From: Limonium bicolor
Taxonomy: Eukaryota > Streptophyta > Magnoliopsida > Caryophyllales > Plumbaginaceae
Direction: 5' to 3'
Assembly: GCA_023374045.1 (NCBI GenBank)
Contig: CM041776.1
Location: 141,115,296-141,179,295, forward strand
DNA: 64,000 nt
The notes below the pieces were generated by a model. That model worked only from the letters and a program-made list of their open reading frames with translations. It ran no database searches and was not told the DNA's origin. This document shows, in pieces, positions 60,767 to 64,000 of the stretch (its first letter is position 1; each line of letters opens with the position of its first letter). A program made the translations under genes and the position numbers.

Positions 60767-63700
60767 GAAGTATCGCTTGATGATGATGAAATACCGAGTT
60801 TAGGTAAATACCGAGTTAGAAAGTAGAGACTTAGGGCTAAGGGTGAGTGCTAGTGTGCGAGGACGCTAGTTAGGAACTTCCGTATGAATCGGAAACCTAC
60901 AACAACCATACCGCCCTCCGCAACCCCCGGTATAAAGTTGGAATAATAACGCCAGAGAGATGGAAAGACCTCTCACCCTCGGGTAAAACCCGATCTGGCA
61001 TTACAAAACAAACCTTATTAAGAAAGAACCTGTCATACGGAAGAGTCCAAGAACTGGAAGTCACGAAGACGGTTCCCGTTTGATGACAAGGACCGCACTT
61101 AATGGCGGAGGAAAGAAGATCCTAAACACAAGGACAATGGAATTTATGGCACCATGGGGCGACATGCTTCGCAGTCGCGAGAACCATGTGTAGCCAGCAA
61201 GAAGAGAAGCACAATCGTGCAATGAAGCAAGGAAGATGGAGTAACAAGCTAAGACAAGAGAGTCTACGGACTGTAACCTTTGATGATACCAACAACGGTA
61301 TACAAACGACTAAGAATTAGTCGAGGTTGGATTAACACCAAACCTACATGCCAAGAGGCTGTAATAACCGAACAACACAGTTCAGATAACTATGAAAGAA
61401 ATCATAACACATACACCTATAGGACCACAACCTGGTTCCTAAGGATAAGTCAAGTCTCGTTAATCACACTGAAGGTGTGAGACACCCGGATGGACGACAA
61501 TCATATCAAGTATACTGAGAAGCGACTCAGGGGATCGATCACCAAGATCAAAAGATCAAAGAAAGATCTAATAAGAACACCCAATAAGGATGGAAACGAT
61601 ACCGTAACTGGTATACGTAAACTGAAAAACAACCTACCCGCGCACTTGCCTAGGGCAAGTGCAGCAACTACCGGACGGTTGGAATACTTTTACCAACCCG
61701 CAAATACTTCCTACAATACCGTACGACGAATGGAGCAGATATAGGATCACCAATCCTCAGTATCTAAATAATGAAACCTCGGAAAGGCCTAACGGCCCGA
61801 CCATTGTATTAAGAGTATACCAGTCAGCGAGAAGCTGAACTTGGTCAAGACCTTAGACATGGCAACACCATGAAAAATTCTTTTCACACAGAACTGTTAT
61901 TCCAAAACCCAGATTTTCTTTCAAAATCACCACTTCTCTTTAAACCTTGGATTTTAACAACCAAACAGACAGAATTACGGTGAGTATCATAGAGTGATAC
62001 AAGAAGAGCTGACGATAGAATACTTCACCTAGGCGTGTGATGAACACTACGAGTGTACCCAAATACGGGAGGTGGGACGACCGCACTCCGAAGGAGCTTG
62101 CGGGCCTGACATGTAGTTAGGTAAGTGGTAACGTGCCAAGAAGGTACCCCACGTATGTATGCATGTAGTGTACGAAACACGGGAAGTAGTCAACTCTGTT
62201 CTACGGACCATAAGTAAATTCAAAGCAGAACAGTTGGATACCTCGAACGAGCAAAGGGAACTCAGATAACGTACAAGCTAAGAAGTCAGAAATCCACTCC
62301 AGGAAAAACCATTAGGAGTTAAAAGTGCGAGGAGCACTAACAAAGGAATAAGACATTGGGTATGTCTCGAAGGTAGTGGAGTAAAGTACAATGAGAATAC
62401 CCAGTCTAAACACTATAGGGCAAACGCCTAACATTGACACTTTAGTGCTCAATGAACGGGATGGAATTCCCAGAACAACTACCACAAAACACCCAGGGTG
62501 ATCATATAAGATACCAAGGAATATCAATCATCGCTGAAGGGAATACCAAACCGTATAACATAAGGAAAATCACCAGTGGTCTACCCTAAGAATGGGAGAC
62601 GCTATAGTCCTCACCGGATAACTCAGATCCAGAACCGCAAGGCAGGATAACAAACTGAACACATTCATAAACATCAACCAGATGCAATAGCATAATCAGT
62701 AATACCGAGAGCAATCCATAAAGGGTACCAAGTCAAAACAGTCGAACAAATGTTGTGATAAGAATACCACAATTGGGACGAACATTCGGTTAGAACACCG
62801 AAGGGATCCCACTTGACAGGGGATACCCCAAATTAATAAATGGTATCAATCAATACCAGGAACAAAAGGGTCTCCAACCTACGGAAGCGTGATGCGACGA
62901 TCTCATCATGGAGCCCAGTATCACCTTAAGCCATTCTTTGGCATATGGAGAAGTAACCACTTTGGAACAGCCTATGATGAGCAGAGCTCTAGGCAATATG
63001 GCTAATATGCTATGAAACTATTACATTACAGAGTTCAACGGTTACAAAACCAGTTGTGGACCACGTGGAAAGTAGTCAAGGAAGACACCAATAAAGTTTA
63101 ATGATCAACAAGCAAAGATACCCCTCATAAATATGAGACCGCAGGAGCGGTGAACACATGGATCCCAAGAAGGGGATACCATCAGTAACTGTTGGGAAAT
63201 ATATTCCTTTTAGAACTACTAATGTAGTCAACTTGAGCATACGATTATTGCCAAGCAATGTGAAATAAGCTTCAACAGCAATTGATGACAACCAGGGCGT
63301 AACCGATTATAAAACCAATGATGCTCGGGGAGCTCAGAAAAATAAAAGAATACCATATTCTGCATTTGCCAAATACATGGGGAACCATTGTATAGGCGAC
63401 AAGAATGCGTGAGCTGAAGCTAGCAACAGCGGATGCCATGTGAACCAATACCGTGAAATCAGTAAGAACATGGTGCGCAACACGCGACCAACGTGTGAAT
63501 AACCACCCAATACTATGGGGTTGTTAATACAAGATGGTAGACAGACCGGGCAACAAGCCAGAAGTCTGCACCAAATGATGAAGCACCACCTGAAAGAGTA
63601 ACGATCAGTCCTATTGCGGCCTCATAAGAGACTTACCGCCAAGAGTTTACGCCTCTGCACTCTGTATGACTGAGTGTTTTGGTATTGCACTTGTGCAGTT

Positions 63701-64000
63701 GATGATCAAGTGAGATAGCTAGGAAGATGGAAAATGTAAATCATGGTAAATCCCTCTTTTCACCAGTAAACTTGGCATAAGCCAGTCAAGCGAAAGCTTA
63801 GAAACAAACCGTGCGGCCTAAGGCCAAAGAGCACGAAGAGTGTGAGAACACCAACAATCACAAGATGTGAAATCCATTGGAACAAAAGTGGAAGGAGACT
63901 TAAGAAAGTCACAAGGACCGACGCATTGAAAATGCAAGGTCATACAAGTAAAGAACACTTGTAATGAACCAGAGAAACTGGTATAATTCAGAAGCTACTA
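60767..64000 (+). other. L4 internal region, non-coding (partial)
   Basis: Reverse-complement relative of the L2 interior. It keeps stem-loops such as CACTTGCC-tag-GGCAAGTG near 61643. Short open frames (61280-61480, 61490-61744) have no gag or pol motifs. I see no gene here. Confidence 0.6.

Larger units (their letters stand above)
51388..64000 (+). mobile_element. L4: LARD-like element inserted in the T 3' LTR, runs off the right edge
   Basis: Plus-strand relative of L2. The 5' LTR runs 51388-60749 but is expanded by an inserted solo LTR (55707-60559); without it and one target duplication it is about 4.5 kb, matching L2. The primer site follows at 60755-60766, then 3.2 kb of interior that is the reverse complement of L2 interior sequence (about 16850-20040). 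No gag or pol motif is visible. The 3' part lies outside the window. Confidence 0.87.

Overview
The window is nuclear DNA from a land plant. The evidence is a short intron-bearing plant gene at the left edge, Ty3/gypsy chromovirus coding sequence of plant type, initiator-tRNA-Met primer-binding sites, and about 60 kb of nested long LTR retrotransposons. Species cannot be named from the sequence.

Layout. Positions 1-1615 (minus strand) hold the 5' part of a spliced gene. Four exons join in perfect phase and the product resembles plant TSL-kinase interacting protein 1. Its leader and upstream region run to about 2400, followed by AT-rich intergenic DNA with a degenerate tandem array (about 3210-3665). 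From 3834 to the right edge everything is retrotransposon. Two related families are present. Family L (L1-L4) has LTRs of 4.2-4.5 kb (TGAAATACCCC...GGTGTTACA), a tRNA-Met primer site, a G-rich polypurine tract and a 5.2-5.7 kb internal region with no recognisable gag or pol, so these look like large non-autonomous (LARD-like) elements. L1 (3834-10293), L2 (10294-24531) and L3 (24532-42409, interrupted) are on the minus strand; L4 (51388 to beyond 64000) is on the plus strand. Family T has LTRs of about 4.9 kb with the same termini. It is present as two solo LTRs with 5-bp target duplications (36406-41298 and 55707-60559) and as one coding copy (42410-51387, plus strand, 5' LTR absent, 3' LTR cut by L4).

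The coding T copy carries gag with two zinc knuckles, protease, reverse transcriptase, RNase H, integrase and a chromodomain-like tail, all with scattered frameshifts and stops. Between gag and protease (44050-44805) is an AlkB-type Fe(II)/2-oxoglutarate dioxygenase domain closest in motif pattern to plant ALKBH1-type proteins. It retains the HxD, distal His and RxSxTFR residues but is cut by one stop codon. This captured demethylase domain is the most striking content of the window.

The second striking feature is structural. Every L-family LTR carries a tandem array of about 70-bp units, each with a palindrome. The palindrome sequence differs between subfamilies and shows two-sided (compensating) changes. 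The L internal regions are strings of short perfect stem-loops spaced tens of bases apart. Together with the shared termini, polypurine tracts and homologous LTR ends of L and T, this suggests that L elements are parasites of T-like autonomous elements, which is an inference.
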